A stretch of 64,000 bases of DNA from Mycobacterium sp. PSTR-4-N (GTDB lineage: Bacteria; Actinomycetota; Actinomycetes; Mycobacteriales; Mycobacteriaceae): the NCBI RefSeq assembly GCF_022348085.1, contig NZ_JAKRFN010000006.1, positions 62,001 through 126,000 of the forward strand, written 5' to 3'. A program made the position numbers and the translations under genes. The notes beneath the pieces were generated by a model, which made no database searches, was not told the DNA's origin, and saw only the letters and a program-made list of their open reading frames with translations. Shown here one piece after another: positions 43,550 through 53,475 of the stretch (position 1 is the stretch's first letter; each line of letters begins with the position of its first letter).

Positions 43550-44842
43550 TTACGGCAGCAGCTCGTCGAGGCTGCCGGTCATGCAGTGCTCGACCACCGG
43601 GCGCACGGTGTCGAACGTGCACTCCTTGGCGTTGCCCGGCGTGCAGGCATCACCGAGGACGTGGTTGGTGATGCGGTCGACGTCGGCCTCGTCGCCCTTG
43701 ATCACCGGTGCGTTCTCGTAGAACTTGGTGGGGCCCTTGCCCAGCCGGTTCTTCGAGTAGCTGTCCTGCTTGACGTCGACGAAGCGCTCGATGATGTTGA
43801 CGTCGCGCAGCAGGCGGATCGCCGCGGCCAGTGCGGCGTCGGCGGCCTGCACGTCGGTCATGCCGTAGGTGTCCACGCCCATCGCCTGGGCGATGTCGGC
43901 GAAGCGCTTGTAGGCCACCGGCATGTTGAACGCCCACACCCGGGGCAGCGCGATCGCGTTGTTGAGGCCGTGGTGGGTGTCGTAGAACGCGCTCACCGCG
44001 TGCGAGATCGAGTGGATGATGCCGAGGCCACCGGAGTTGAACGCCTGCGCGGCGATGTACTGGGCGTACATCATGCCCTCACGGCCCTTGAGATCCGTTC
44101 CGTTCCAGGTGGCTTCGCGCAGGTTCTCGGCGGTCAGCTTGATCGCGCGGATCGCGTTGCCCAGCGACGGTTCGAAGTTGAGCCGTGACACATAGGGTTC
44201 CGAGGCGTGCGCGAGCACGTCGAAGCCGCACTGCGCGGTGTAGTCGGTCGGGCATTCGTAGTACAGCACCGGGTCGTCGACGGCCAGCGTCGCCACCGAC
44301 GCATCGTCGAATGCCACGTACTTGTGCGGGTTGTCGGGATCGGTGGTGGTGTCGGTGATGACGTAGGCCCACGAGGTCTCCGAGCCGGTGCCCGCGGTGG
44401 TGGAGATCGCGATGTGCGGCGGGTTCTTCGGGTTCTCGCTCTTGTTGAAGCCCTCGAAGTCGTTGACGTTGCGGCCGTCATGGGCGATCGAGATGCGGGC
44501 GCCCTTGCACGCGTCGTGGGTGGAACCGCCGCCGATGGAGATGAAGCTGTCGCACTCGTTCTCCTGGTAGAGCTTCACCGAGTCCATGACGTTGTAGTCC
44601 TTGGGGTTGGACTCCACCTTGTCGTAGACGACGACCTCGAGGCCGTGCCATTTCAGCGACTCGGCCATGTTGTGCACGATGTCGGTGCCGCGCAGGCCCG
44701 AGCTCATCAGCAGGACCCGCTTGAAACCCATCTTGAGGGCCTCCGGGCCGACCATCTCATGCGCGCCGGGCCCCATCATGGCGCGGGGGAACGGGTGAAA
44801 CTCCTTGATGGGGAAGGGCTTCAGAAGATCTTCGACCTTCAT
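43550..44842 (-). CDS. mdo: NDMA-dependent methanol/alcohol dehydrogenase (Mdo)
   Basis: A 430-residue group III (iron-type) alcohol dehydrogenase, closely similar to the nicotinoprotein methanol:NDMA oxidoreductase of Amycolatopsis and to the mycobacterial methanol dehydrogenase. IKEFHPFPRAMMG, VVYDKVESNPKDYNVM and ISIGGGSTHDACKGA are diagnostic. Metal ligands are D208, H212, H277 and H291. The bound NADH is thought to be reoxidised by mycofactocin, which links it to mftM nearby. ATG 44842 follows GAGAGGA. It is the first gene of the run with the ATPase and VWA protein. Confidence 0.92.
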   Translation of the reverse strand: MKVEDLLKPFPIKEFHPFPRAMMGPGAHEMVGPEALKMGFKRVLLMSSGLRGTDIVHNMAESLKWHGLEVVVYDKVESNPKDYNVMDSVKLYQENECDSFISIGGGSTHDACKGARISIAHDGRNVNDFEGFNKSENPKNPPHIAISTTAGTGSETSWAYVITDTTTDPDNPHKYVAFDDASVATLAVDDPVLYYECPTDYTAQCGFDVLAHASEPYVSRLNFEPSLGNAIRAIKLTAENLREATWNGTDLKGREGMMYAQYIAAQAFNSGGLGIIHSISHAVSAFYDTHHGLNNAIALPRVWAFNMPVAYKRFADIAQAMGVDTYGMTDVQAADAALAAAIRLLRDVNIIERFVDVKQDSYSKNRLGKGPTKFYENAPVIKGDEADVDRITNHVLGDACTPGNAKECTFDTVRPVVEHCMTGSLDELLP

Positions 44843-44977
44843 GGCGGGGTCCTCTCTGCGGTGCTGCCGGTGGTGTCGGGGACCACCATGGCACGGCAGA
44901 TGTGACCGACAGAACACTTGCCGGGCACAACCGAATCGTCGGGCAGCGCAAGTGCGGACGGGCGGGCAGGGCCCTAC

Positions 44978-46357
44978 CTACCCGGTCGGAGAGGTCTCCT
45001 TGGGCCGGTCGCTGGTGTCGTGGTCGTCGACCATCGTGGATTCGTCGAACGGGCGGTGGCCGTCGAGGACGTCGCGCAGCCGCTCCTCGTCGACGCTGTG
45101 CGTCCAGTGCCCGACCAGCAGGGTGGCGACGGCGTTGCCGGAGAAGTTGGTCAACGCGCGCGCCTCGGACATGAACCGGTCGATGCCGACGATGATCCCG
45201 ACGCCGTCGAGCAGTTCGGGTCGGTGGCTCTGCAGCCCGGCCGCGAGCGTGGCCAGCCCGGCGCCGCTGACGCCGGCGGCACCCTTGGAGGCGACGATCA
45301 TGAACGCGAGCAAGCCGAGTTGTTCGGGGATGGACAGCGGGTCGCCCAGGGCGTCGGCGATGAACAGCGACGCCATGGTCAGGTAGATCGCGGTGCCGTC
45401 GAGGTTGAAGGAGTAGCCGGTGGGCACGACGATGCCGACGGTCGCGGGTTTGACCCCGGCGTGCTCCATCTTCGCGATCAGCCGCGGCAGCGCCGATTCA
45501 GACGACGACGTCGCGACGATCAGCAGATATTCGCGGGCCAGGTACCGGGCGAGCTTGAACACCGACACCCGCGCCACGGTCCACAACAGGGCGCCGAGCA
45601 CCCCGAAGACGAAGATCACGCAGGTCAGGTAGAAGGCCGCCATCAGCACGCCCAGCTGGATCACCGCCTCGAAGCCGGTGTCGCCCACCACGGCCGCGAT
45701 CGCGCCGAAGGCACCGATCGGCGCGAGCCAGAGCACGCCGATCAGGATCTTGAACACCAGCTTCTGCAGCGCCTCGATGCCGCGCAGCAACGGCTCCCCC
45801 GCGGTGCCCAGCGACTGGATACCGAAACCGACGAGCAGCGCCACGAACAGCGCCTGCAGCACGTTGCCCTCGGTCACCGACGAGAACAACGTCGACGGGA
45901 TGATGTTGGCGATGAAGTCCATTGTGCCGCCGGCAGATTCGGCCTCACCGGCCAGCTCGACACCCTTGCCGGGGTCGTTGGGCACATTGAGCCCGGTGCC
46001 GGGACTGATGATGTTGCCGACCACGAGGCCGATGGCCAGCGCCACCGTGGACATCACCAAGAAGTAGGCGATGGCGAGCCCGCCGACCTTGCCCACCGCG
46101 GTCGCGGCCTTCACCTTGCCGATGCCCAGGACGACGGTGCAGAAGATGACCGGGACGATCATCATCTTGATCAGCTTGACGAACAGCTCCCCCAGCACGC
46201 CGAGCGATCCGGCCACCTCGGGCGCCACCAGGCCGACGACGACGCCGGCGATGACCGCGGCGATCACCATGAGGTAGAGCCAGTGCGTGCGGTCGCGCTT
46301 CTTCTCCGGCTTCTCTGTTCTCTGCGGTCCGGATTCGTCGGCGTCGGTGGCGGTCAT
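44978..46357 (-). CDS. C4-dicarboxylate/proton symporter (DctA family)
   Basis: A 459-residue sodium/proton:dicarboxylate symporter with about eight to ten membrane segments and re-entrant loops. The substrate-binding signatures are SSSESALPRLIAK, TGYSFNLDGTAIY and ASKGAAGVSGAG. It likely imports succinate, fumarate or malate. Two ATGs are available; GGAGGGGG directly abuts the one at 46366 and lies nine bases before the one at 46357, which I prefer. It lies between mdo and egtE, and it could be a separate unit. Confidence 0.9.
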   Translation of the reverse strand: MTATDADESGPQRTEKPEKKRDRTHWLYLMVIAAVIAGVVVGLVAPEVAGSLGVLGELFVKLIKMMIVPVIFCTVVLGIGKVKAATAVGKVGGLAIAYFLVMSTVALAIGLVVGNIISPGTGLNVPNDPGKGVELAGEAESAGGTMDFIANIIPSTLFSSVTEGNVLQALFVALLVGFGIQSLGTAGEPLLRGIEALQKLVFKILIGVLWLAPIGAFGAIAAVVGDTGFEAVIQLGVLMAAFYLTCVIFVFGVLGALLWTVARVSVFKLARYLAREYLLIVATSSSESALPRLIAKMEHAGVKPATVGIVVPTGYSFNLDGTAIYLTMASLFIADALGDPLSIPEQLGLLAFMIVASKGAAGVSGAGLATLAAGLQSHRPELLDGVGIIVGIDRFMSEARALTNFSGNAVATLLVGHWTHSVDEERLRDVLDGHRPFDESTMVDDHDTSDRPKETSPTG

Positions 46358-46412
46358 GCTCGGCATCCCCCTCCAGTGATGGTGAAGCAGGGATAACCAG
46401 AAGTGCCCCGCG

Positions 46413-47495
46413 TCACACCCTGGTCACGACCGCCAATGCGGAGGCCAGGATCGCCAGGTCGTCGTCGGTCACGTCGACGTGCGGCGAGACGCGCAGGGCG
46501 GGACGGGTCAACTCCTTCGGCGCGCGCTCGACGCCGACGAACGTGGTCAGGATGCGGTGCTCGGCGATCAGCTCCTCCCGCACCGCTGCGGCGTCGACGA
46601 CGTCGGGCGGGGTCAGCGTCGTGATCGCGCTCGGTTCGTCGACGTTCTCCCGTACGTGCCAGCCCGCGACGTCGGTCAGCGCGCGGCGGGTCTGAGCCCC
46701 CACCTCGCGCAGCCGGGCCTGGATGTCCGCCGGGCCTGCGGCGAGGTGCTCGCCGAGCGCCACCGACAAACCGACGTGCGAGGCGACGCTGGCTTCAGCG
46801 TGCGCGATCCGCTGCTGCGTGCCGTCCGACAGCAACCCGGGGCGGGTGGCCAGCACACCCACGCCGCGCGGCCCGGCCGACCATTTGCGCGACGACGTGT
46901 AGATCGCATCAGCGCCGATGTCCGTGCAGTCGAGGTGCGCGAAACCTTGTGCCGCGTCCACGATCAGCGGCAACCCCTGGCTGCGGCACGCACCGGCCAG
47001 TTCGAGCGCCGGCTGGACCACCCCGCTGTGGCTGCCCAGCATCGTCAGGTGCACCAGCGCGGGCGGATCGTTGGAGAGCGCCGCGCCGACGGCGTCGAGG
47101 TCGAGCCGACCGAAACCGTCGACGGGCAGGTCCCGGATCTCGAAGCCGTGGCGGGCCATGATCGCGAGGTTGGGACCGTATTCGCCGGTCAGGCAGGCGA
47201 TCACCCGGTCACCGGTCCAGTCCGCGAGCAGGATGTCGAATGCGTGGTTGGACCCCGTGGTGAAGAACACCTCGGCGTCGGCCATCCCGGCCATCGCTCG
47301 CACCGCGGCGCGGCCCGCGGCCAGCACCGGGGCCGCCGCGACGGCAGCGACATAGCCGCCGACCTCGGCTTCGTGCTGCGCGTGTCGTGCCGCCGCCTCG
47401 AGGGCCGCGACACTCTGACGCGAGCATGCGGCGCTGTCCAGGTGCACTCCGGCCGCCGGGGGGCGCGCGGCCCGCCACTCCTGCGCGAGTGTCAC
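46413..47495 (-). CDS. egtE: Ergothioneine biosynthesis PLP-dependent C-S lyase EgtE
   Basis: A 360-residue fold-type I aminotransferase-like enzyme that releases ergothioneine from hercynylcysteine sulfoxide. PLP lysine K204 (SSRKWSAGP), D180 in VDAAQGF and GSNHAFD near 81-87 are visible. It is the last of five genes, with a GTG start overlapping the egtD stop. Corresponds to Rv3700c. Confidence 0.92.
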   Translation of the reverse strand: MTLAQEWRAARPPAAGVHLDSAACSRQSVAALEAAARHAQHEAEVGGYVAAVAAAPVLAAGRAAVRAMAGMADAEVFFTTGSNHAFDILLADWTGDRVIACLTGEYGPNLAIMARHGFEIRDLPVDGFGRLDLDAVGAALSNDPPALVHLTMLGSHSGVVQPALELAGACRSQGLPLIVDAAQGFAHLDCTDIGADAIYTSSRKWSAGPRGVGVLATRPGLLSDGTQQRIAHAEASVASHVGLSVALGEHLAAGPADIQARLREVGAQTRRALTDVAGWHVRENVDEPSAITTLTPPDVVDAAAVREELIAEHRILTTFVGVERAPKELTRPALRVSPHVDVTDDDLAILASALAVVTRV

Positions 47496-48457
47496 TTGAC
47501 CGCCAACGACAGGCCGAAGTCGCCTGCCTCATCGGTCCACCACTGTGTGCGGGTCAGGCCGGCCGCGCGGAGTTCGGCGTCCACGCCCGCGGGCCGGAAC
47601 TTGCACGACACTTCGGTGAGCATCTCCTCGCCGTCGGCGAAGTCGACTGTCAGGCCGAGCGCCGGGATGCTCACGCGCTGCGCGCGAGCCGACCGCAGCC
47701 ACATCTCGATGCGCTCCTCGTCGGGGTTCCAGCGGGCCACATGGGTGAATGCGGTGGCGTCGAAATCCGCACCCAGTTCCCGGTTCACGACGGCGAGCAC
47801 GTTCAGGTTGAACCGGGCCGTCACCCCGGCGGCGTCGTCGTAGGCGCGCACCAGCCGCTCGGTGTCCTTGACCAGATCGGTGCCCAGCAGCAGGGTGTCG
47901 CCCGGCTGCATCATCGCCGCCACCGACGACAGGAATTCGGCACGGGGGCCGGCGGTGAGGTTGCCGATGGTGGAACCCAGGAACGCGATCAGGCGGCGGC
48001 CGGCGGCCGGGATCTTGCCCAGATGCTCCTCGAAATCCCCGCACACCGCGGCGATCTCGATGCCCGGGTATTCGTCGGCGATCGCGGCGCCCGCCGCCTC
48101 GAGCACCGTCGCGTCGACGTCGAACGGGATGAATCTGCGCAGTGCGCCGCGCTCGCGCATCGCGTCGAGTAGTCGGCGGGTCTTCTCCGACGTGCCGCTG
48201 CCCAGTTCGACCAGGGTGTCGGCGCCGGAGGCGGCCGCGATCTCCGCGGCGCGCGCCGCGAGGATCTGCGCTTCCGCACGCGTCGGGTAGTACTCGGGCA
48301 GCCGGGTGATCTGGTCGAACAGGTCGCTGCCCACCGAGTCGTAGAACCACTTGGGCGGCAACGACTTCGGCGCACCGGTCAATCCGTCGCGGACATCGCG
48401 ACGCAAGGCCGCCTCGGCGGCGTCGGCGGCCAGGTAGTTCTCCAGCGAGAACGTCAT
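47492..48457 (-). CDS. egtD: L-histidine N-alpha-methyltransferase EgtD
   Basis: A 321-residue SAM-dependent enzyme that trimethylates histidine to hercynine. The SAM motif is [16 protein letters not shown], and [23 protein letters not shown] is the family signature; GSTIGNL and SCKFRPAGV follow. The length is the same as in M. tuberculosis. Its ATG shares a base with the egtC stop (TGATG). Confidence 0.97.
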   Translation of the reverse strand: MTFSLENYLAADAAEAALRRDVRDGLTGAPKSLPPKWFYDSVGSDLFDQITRLPEYYPTRAEAQILAARAAEIAAASGADTLVELGSGTSEKTRRLLDAMRERGALRRFIPFDVDATVLEAAGAAIADEYPGIEIAAVCGDFEEHLGKIPAAGRRLIAFLGSTIGNLTAGPRAEFLSSVAAMMQPGDTLLLGTDLVKDTERLVRAYDDAAGVTARFNLNVLAVVNRELGADFDATAFTHVARWNPDEERIEMWLRSARAQRVSIPALGLTVDFADGEEMLTEVSCKFRPAGVDAELRAAGLTRTQWWTDEAGDFGLSLAVK

Positions 48458-49158
48458 CACGATCCTTTCAGCGGGGTGAGGTCGACCCGAGCGTCGATCC
48501 CGTTGCCGGTCACCGACACGAGGTGGCGATCGGGGATCTCCTGCCACGCCGGGTCGTCGTCGTAGGGTTCGCTGGCCACCACCACGCCGTCGGGGCGGCG
48601 CAGTACCGACAGGGTGTCGCCCCACGTGGTGGCCAGCAGGGCAGAACCGTTGCCGGCCAAGATGTTCAACCGGGCGTTGGGATCGTCGGCGGCCACCGAG
48701 GCCACGGTGTCGCCGAGCCGGTCGAGTCCCCGATCGAAGATCAGCGCGGCCAGCAGAGCGCTGTCGTTTGTCGATTCGGCGTGCGAGGACAACGGCAGGA
48801 CTGCGCGATCGACCACCCCGTTGTGCGAGAGCAGCCAGGTGCCGTCGGTGAATGGCGCCGCCGCCGAGGGCTCGATCGGCATCCCGACGCTGGCCGAGCG
48901 CACCGCGGCGACCACGCAGGAACTTCTCAGCGCAGGCGCCACCGACGCGAACGACGCATCACCCCACAGCGGTGCGGCGCTGCGCCACCGTCGGGGCTGC
49001 CCACCGTCGAAAAACCCTGCGCCCCAACCGTCTGCGTTCATCAGTCCGTGTTTCTGCCGGCGCGGCGCATAGGACTGCACCAGCAGCCCGGACGGCGGGT
49101 CGAGCATCAGCGACGCCAGCGTGACCGGGCCGCCCAACCAGGCCAGGTGCCTACACAT
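48457..49158 (-). CDS. egtC: Gamma-glutamyl-hercynylcysteine sulfoxide amidohydrolase EgtC
   Basis: A 233-residue class II glutamine-amidotransferase-like hydrolase that removes the gamma-glutamyl group. The N-terminal nucleophile is Cys2 (MCRHLAWLG), with [10 protein letters not shown] and LLSHNGVVD as further active-site elements. The start at ATG 49158 is fixed by the required Cys2, and overlaps the egtB end by eight bases. Confidence 0.95.
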   Translation of the reverse strand: MCRHLAWLGGPVTLASLMLDPPSGLLVQSYAPRRQKHGLMNADGWGAGFFDGGQPRRWRSAAPLWGDASFASVAPALRSSCVVAAVRSASVGMPIEPSAAAPFTDGTWLLSHNGVVDRAVLPLSSHAESTNDSALLAALIFDRGLDRLGDTVASVAADDPNARLNILAGNGSALLATTWGDTLSVLRRPDGVVVASEPYDDDPAWQEIPDRHLVSVTGNGIDARVDLTPLKGS

Positions 49159-50449
49159 CCCAGGCCAACCGCACGCCCGAGAAGATCTGTCGGCGGATCG
49201 GATGATCCCAGTTGCGGAAGCTCGGCCGCAGGATTCCGGGCGCCACCGCCCAGGAGCCGCCGCGCAGGACGCGGTACTCCCCCGAGGTGATCCCGTCGAA
49301 GAACGGGGACGAGTACTGCTCGTACACCATCGGCGTGAACCCCGGCCACGGCCGCAACGTCGAGGTGGTCCACTCCCACACGTCACCCAGCATCTGTTCG
49401 GCGCCGTAGGCCGACGCACCGCCGGGGTATGCGCCGACCGGAGCCGGCCGCAGCGCGGTGCCCCCGAGGTTGACCCGCTCGGCAGACGGCGCGTGCGATC
49501 CCCAGGGGTAGCGCCGGCGCCGACCGGCCGCAGGGTCCCATGCGCACGCCTTCTCCCATTCGACCTCCGTGGGCAGGCGGGCACCGGACCACGCCGCGTA
49601 GGCCTGCGCTTCGTGGAAGTCGACGTGCTGAACGGGCTCGTCGGCGGGGATGTCCTCGACGTGGCCGAAGCGGGTGCGGGTACCGGCCAGAGTGCCGGTG
49701 TTCCAGAATTGCGGCGCGGTCAGCCCGGCCTGCTGCCGATGGGCCCACCCGGCATCCGTCCACCAGCGACGCTCGTCGTATCCGCCGTCGTCGATGAACT
49801 GTTGCCATTCGGCGTTGGTGACGGGGACCCGGCCGATGCGGAACGCGGGAACGTCGACGGTGTGCGCGGGCCGCTCGTTGTCCAGCGAGAAGGGCTCGGT
49901 GGCCGGGTCGACGCCGAGCACGAACTCACCCGCGGGCACCTCGACCCATGTCCCGGCCAGCCCGGCGCGGCCTTCGGGCAGCGCGCAGCCACGGTCGAGC
50001 AGCGGCGCACCTGAGCGCAGGTTCAGCGCCTGCAGCATGGTCTCGTCGTGCTGGTTCTCGTGGCTGGCCACCATTGCGAACGTGAAGGCCTCGGGATGAT
50101 CGTCGGGCAGCGCATCCAGCGCGTCGAGAACCTTGTTGCGCACCGTGGCGCAGTACGCGCGGGCGTCGGCGGGCGGCAGCAGCGGCAGGTCGACCCGGCT
50201 GGCCCGGGAATGCACGAACGCGTCATAGAGCTGGTCGACCTGGCGCGACAGCATCCCCGGCCGGTCGGGGTTGCCGCCCCGCAGCAGCCACAGCTCTTCC
50301 TGCTGGCCGATGTGGGCGAGGTCCCAGACCAGCGGGCTCATCAACGGGTCGTACTGGCGGCGCACCTCGGCGTCGTCGAAGTCGACCAACCGCAGGGTTC
50401 GGTCGCGGGCGGTGATCAATTCCTCGGCGAGCACCTCGCGCGCGGTCAC
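49151..50449 (-). CDS. egtB: Ergothioneine sulfoxide synthase EgtB
   Basis: A 432-residue iron(II) enzyme that joins gamma-glutamylcysteine to hercynine using oxygen. The N-terminal DinB-like domain supplies the iron ligands H46 (DLAHIGQ), H130 and H134 (HENQHDE). The C-terminal formylglycine-generating-enzyme-like domain runs from about 165 ([10 protein letters not shown]) to the end, with [11 protein letters not shown] and VLRGGSW. The GTG start overlaps the egtA stop. Confidence 0.96.
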   Translation of the reverse strand: MTAREVLAEELITARDRTLRLVDFDDAEVRRQYDPLMSPLVWDLAHIGQQEELWLLRGGNPDRPGMLSRQVDQLYDAFVHSRASRVDLPLLPPADARAYCATVRNKVLDALDALPDDHPEAFTFAMVASHENQHDETMLQALNLRSGAPLLDRGCALPEGRAGLAGTWVEVPAGEFVLGVDPATEPFSLDNERPAHTVDVPAFRIGRVPVTNAEWQQFIDDGGYDERRWWTDAGWAHRQQAGLTAPQFWNTGTLAGTRTRFGHVEDIPADEPVQHVDFHEAQAYAAWSGARLPTEVEWEKACAWDPAAGRRRRYPWGSHAPSAERVNLGGTALRPAPVGAYPGGASAYGAEQMLGDVWEWTTSTLRPWPGFTPMVYEQYSSPFFDGITSGEYRVLRGGSWAVAPGILRPSFRNWDHPIRRQIFSGVRLAWDV

Positions 50450-51711
50450 AGTTCTCCTTCTGCCAGGTGGGTGATCGCTCCGGCGATGCCGGTCGCCACC
50501 ACGCGGTCGGCGACGTCGTCGGCGGCACAGCGGCCTCGCTCGACCGCACGCACCAGCATCTCCACGGACTCCGCCACCTCCGACGGCGCCCGTTCGGCGG
50601 CGGCGGTCACACAGGTGAGCGCGGCCGCGTGCAGATGACGATCAGCCAGGCCCACACGGGCCGCGCGATCCCACGCCGTCGCGACCTCCTCGGTGGCTTC
50701 GGCCGCGATGTCAGCCGCGATCGGATCGTCGAGAAGTGTCGCAAGTGTCCACGCCACCGCGGGCCACAGTTCGTCCGGCACGCTGTCCAGATAGCGGATC
50801 TCCAGGAACCCGCGGGGACGCACCGGGGGAAACAGCGTGGTCAGGTGGTAGTCCAGGTCGGCTTTGGTGGGCCGTCGGCCGCCGAGCAGCACCCGACCGT
50901 CGGCCCAGTCCGCGAACGGCACCCATTCGGTGACCGGTTCCGGGTCGGGGGTGTGCACCAGCATGACCGGTGCCCGCAGGGCGTAACGCGCCCAGTCGCT
51001 GGCCGGATCGTCCCCGCTGGCGCCCAGCACGGGCCCGCAGCGCGCCGAGTCCAGCTGCGACCACACCCGCTGACGGCTGGACTGCCAGCCGGTGAAGGCG
51101 CCCGCCAGCACCGGCGAATTCGCCGCGACGGCGACCATGGTCGGACCGAGCGCATGGGCCAGCCGGACCCGGTCCGCCCACTGGGAACGCGGACCCGCCT
51201 CGAGGTTGACCTGGATCGACGCCGTCGACGTCATCATCGCCGCACCCGCCTCCCCGGTGCCGCTGGTCGAGAAGAACGTCTCCATGGCCTGGTAGCGGCC
51301 GCCGGGGTTGACCCGCTGGGGCGGCCGCAGCGGGTCGGCACCGAGGAGCACCAGACCCAGGCCCTCCCGGCGGAATGCCGTGCGCAGCGCCGCGCGATCC
51401 GAACGCATCGCCGCGATCGCGGCGGCGGGGTCGGCCGCCGGCGGCCCTGACAGCTCGACCGCGCCGCCGGGCTCCACGGTGACCACGCTGCCGCCGGGCA
51501 GACGGGGAAGAGTCGCGATCGTCGCAGTCAGCTCATCCCAACCGGGACGGCGCGCGGGATCGGCCAGAACGAAGCAGTGCGCCTCGACCTCGAGGCCGAC
51601 TCCGCCGACGGGCCCGTCGACCAGACAGCTGCCGACGAGGCGTTCGGCGGCGGCTTCGGCGCTGGCCAGGGTGTCGCCGGCGGAAACGTCGCACGGCATG
51701 GTGCGGGCCAT
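50446..51711 (-). CDS. egtA: Glutamate-cysteine ligase EgtA
   Basis: A 421-residue GCS2-type ligase that makes gamma-glutamylcysteine for ergothioneine. [10 protein letters not shown] near 38-47 is the metal-binding motif, and [15 protein letters not shown] and the later FLEIRYLDS are family signatures. It is the first gene of egtABCDE, all overlapping by one to eight bases, and is preceded by AGAGGG. The ATG at 51711 may have an alternative four codons inside. Confidence 0.94.
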   Translation of the reverse strand: MARTMPCDVSAGDTLASAEAAAERLVGSCLVDGPVGGVGLEVEAHCFVLADPARRPGWDELTATIATLPRLPGGSVVTVEPGGAVELSGPPAADPAAAIAAMRSDRAALRTAFRREGLGLVLLGADPLRPPQRVNPGGRYQAMETFFSTSGTGEAGAAMMTSTASIQVNLEAGPRSQWADRVRLAHALGPTMVAVAANSPVLAGAFTGWQSSRQRVWSQLDSARCGPVLGASGDDPASDWARYALRAPVMLVHTPDPEPVTEWVPFADWADGRVLLGGRRPTKADLDYHLTTLFPPVRPRGFLEIRYLDSVPDELWPAVAWTLATLLDDPIAADIAAEATEEVATAWDRAARVGLADRHLHAAALTCVTAAAERAPSEVAESVEMLVRAVERGRCAADDVADRVVATGIAGAITHLAEGEL

Positions 51712-51841
51712 ATGAGCCGCCCTCTTTCCATCGTTGACGATCTGCGAAGACGAGTCTTCCCTTTTATCTTCCAGAACGCACCGACAATTTCCCCGTCCGC
51801 GGCGTGACACACCTATGACGTGCCCGCCGGGACCCGCAGCG

Positions 51842-52507
51842 TTACTGGCCCAGGGTGTTCTGGATCGCGCCGGCGAGCACGTTGACGGCGGGTCCGCCGT
51901 TGCCCGATTGGCACACCTTGGCCTGCAGCAGGACGTTCTCGCGCAGCCGGGTGGTGACGAAGCAGCGCCGGTCGGCTCCGACTTCCTGTTTGACCCAGTC
52001 GGCCTGGTCGGCACCGGCGGGCCCGCCCGTGAAGCTCCACACCTGGGTGGCGCCGTTGTCGAGGTGCATCGCGCTGGTCTGGCCGTTGCAGCCGACGGTC
52101 CGGTCGACGACGCGGTGATACGCCCGGCCGGCGGCCTCGGACGTGGCGAAGACGCCGACCGCCTGTTTGACGAAGTGCGTCATGTCGGTCGGGGATTCCT
52201 GGGCCGTCGCACCGTTGAACGCGGCGAGGTCGGGATCGAGGTACACCTCGGGCAACCCGATGTCGGCCCAGTTGTTGCAGACCGGATCGTCGACCCAGTA
52301 GGCCTGGAACGGCGCCGTGAACGTCGACTCGAATCCGAGGCGCGCGCCCACGATGTTGCCCACCGACCCCTTGTTCAGAACGGCGTAGTTCACCACTCCG
52401 GGATCGGACGGCCGGGCGGCGGCGGGGGTGGCCAGCGCGACAGCCACTCCCACTCCCGACATGGTCACGGCAACGATCATCCGCGCGGTGCTCACCGAGC
52501 CGATCAT
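51842..52507 (-). CDS. Secreted PknH-type sensor domain protein (Rv3705c type)
   Basis: A 221-residue exported protein. A signal sequence (TARMIVAVTMSGVGVAVALA) precedes a domain resembling the extracellular sensor of PknH, with four cysteines (in DPVCNNW, VGCNG, RRCFVTT and KVCQ) that likely form two disulfides. No lipobox was found. The ATG overlaps the stop of the XRE-type regulator, so the two are co-transcribed. The ligand is unknown. Confidence 0.82.
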   Translation of the reverse strand: MIGSVSTARMIVAVTMSGVGVAVALATPAAARPSDPGVVNYAVLNKGSVGNIVGARLGFESTFTAPFQAYWVDDPVCNNWADIGLPEVYLDPDLAAFNGATAQESPTDMTHFVKQAVGVFATSEAAGRAYHRVVDRTVGCNGQTSAMHLDNGATQVWSFTGGPAGADQADWVKQEVGADRRCFVTTRLRENVLLQAKVCQSGNGGPAVNVLAGAIQNTLGQ

Positions 52508-53346
52508 GCCAGGCCCGCCGGCGCCGGTCCCACAACGCTGAGCAGCCGCAGGTTCTCCAGCGCTGCGGACCCGGGCGGCGGTGTGAGCACCACCAGCTTC
52601 TGCCCGTGGGTCGCCGCCAGGACCTCGCAATCGAGGGTCAGCGGGCCCACCGCCGTCACGAACGTCTTTCGCTGCATCCTCCGGACGGCCACCTCGTGGC
52701 GCGTCCACAGTGCGGCGAATTCCGAGCTCTCCCGGAGCAGAGTGTCGATGAGTTCCCGCATGTCCGGGTCGGCCCGCCGACGCGCCCACGCCGCCCGCAG
52801 ATCGGCCACCATGATCCGGCTGTGCTCGTCGCGCTCGTGCGGCGGTACGCGCTCACGCATCCGCGGGTCGGTGAACCACCGATAGCTCATGCTCGCCGAC
52901 GGCCCGGTGCTCGCATGCGCTCCGAGATCGCCCACCAGCAGGGTGGCGAGTTGGTTCTGGGCCAGGACGACGTAGGTGTCGGAGGTGACGAACGCCGCGG
53001 CGTCGCGCATCTGGTCGAGGACGAACATCAACGCGGGTCCGACGTGCATCGAACGGTTGCCGCGATCGGGGGCCGCGTGGCCCGCGAGGTGGTGCAGATG
53101 GTCGGTCTCGTCCTCGGAGAGCCGCAACGCCCGCGCCATCGCCCGCACCATCTGAGTGGACGGTTGCGTGCTCCTCGCCTGCTCCAACCGTCCGTAGTAG
53201 TCGGCCGACATCCCGGCCAGCTGCGCCACCTCCTCGCGCCGCAGCCCCGACGTGCGTCGACGTGCGCCCTCAGGCAGGCCGACCTCCGCGGGCGTGATGG
53301 CCTCTCGTCGTCGGCGCAGGAACCCGGCGAGGGCGTCACGGTCCAT
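52504..53346 (-). CDS. XRE/MmyB-family transcriptional regulator
   Basis: A 280-residue regulator with an N-terminal helix-turn-helix (about 28-90: RRTSGLRREEVAQLAGMSADYYGRLEQ) and a C-terminal MmyB-like ligand-binding domain. The start may be ATG 53346 or 53358. It is divergent from an aldo-keto reductase, and regulators of this type often control the neighbouring oxidoreductase. A perfect palindrome at the reductase start is a possible binding site. Confidence 0.85.
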   Translation of the reverse strand: MDRDALAGFLRRRREAITPAEVGLPEGARRRTSGLRREEVAQLAGMSADYYGRLEQARSTQPSTQMVRAMARALRLSEDETDHLHHLAGHAAPDRGNRSMHVGPALMFVLDQMRDAAAFVTSDTYVVLAQNQLATLLVGDLGAHASTGPSASMSYRWFTDPRMRERVPPHERDEHSRIMVADLRAAWARRRADPDMRELIDTLLRESSEFAALWTRHEVAVRRMQRKTFVTAVGPLTLDCEVLAATHGQKLVVLTPPPGSAALENLRLLSVVGPAPAGLA

Positions 53347-53449
53347 CCGACCATCCATCCAGCCATTGTGGTCACCACGTCCCCGCGTAGCCAGGGACTC
53401 CGAGTCCCCGGCGAAGCGCGCCGTGGTTGTCCCGTCGCATTCCGTCGAC

Positions 53450-53475
53450 AGTGTGGTCATGCAAACGACCACACT
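53450..53475. promoter_or_regulatory. Perfect 9-base inverted repeat over the reductase start codon
   Basis: AGTGTGGTC (53450-53458) and GACCACACT (53467-53475) are exact inverse copies with an eight-base centre that includes the ATG at 53459. A repressor bound here would stop transcription or translation of the reductase. The MmyB-type regulator next door is the natural candidate. Confidence 0.55.
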
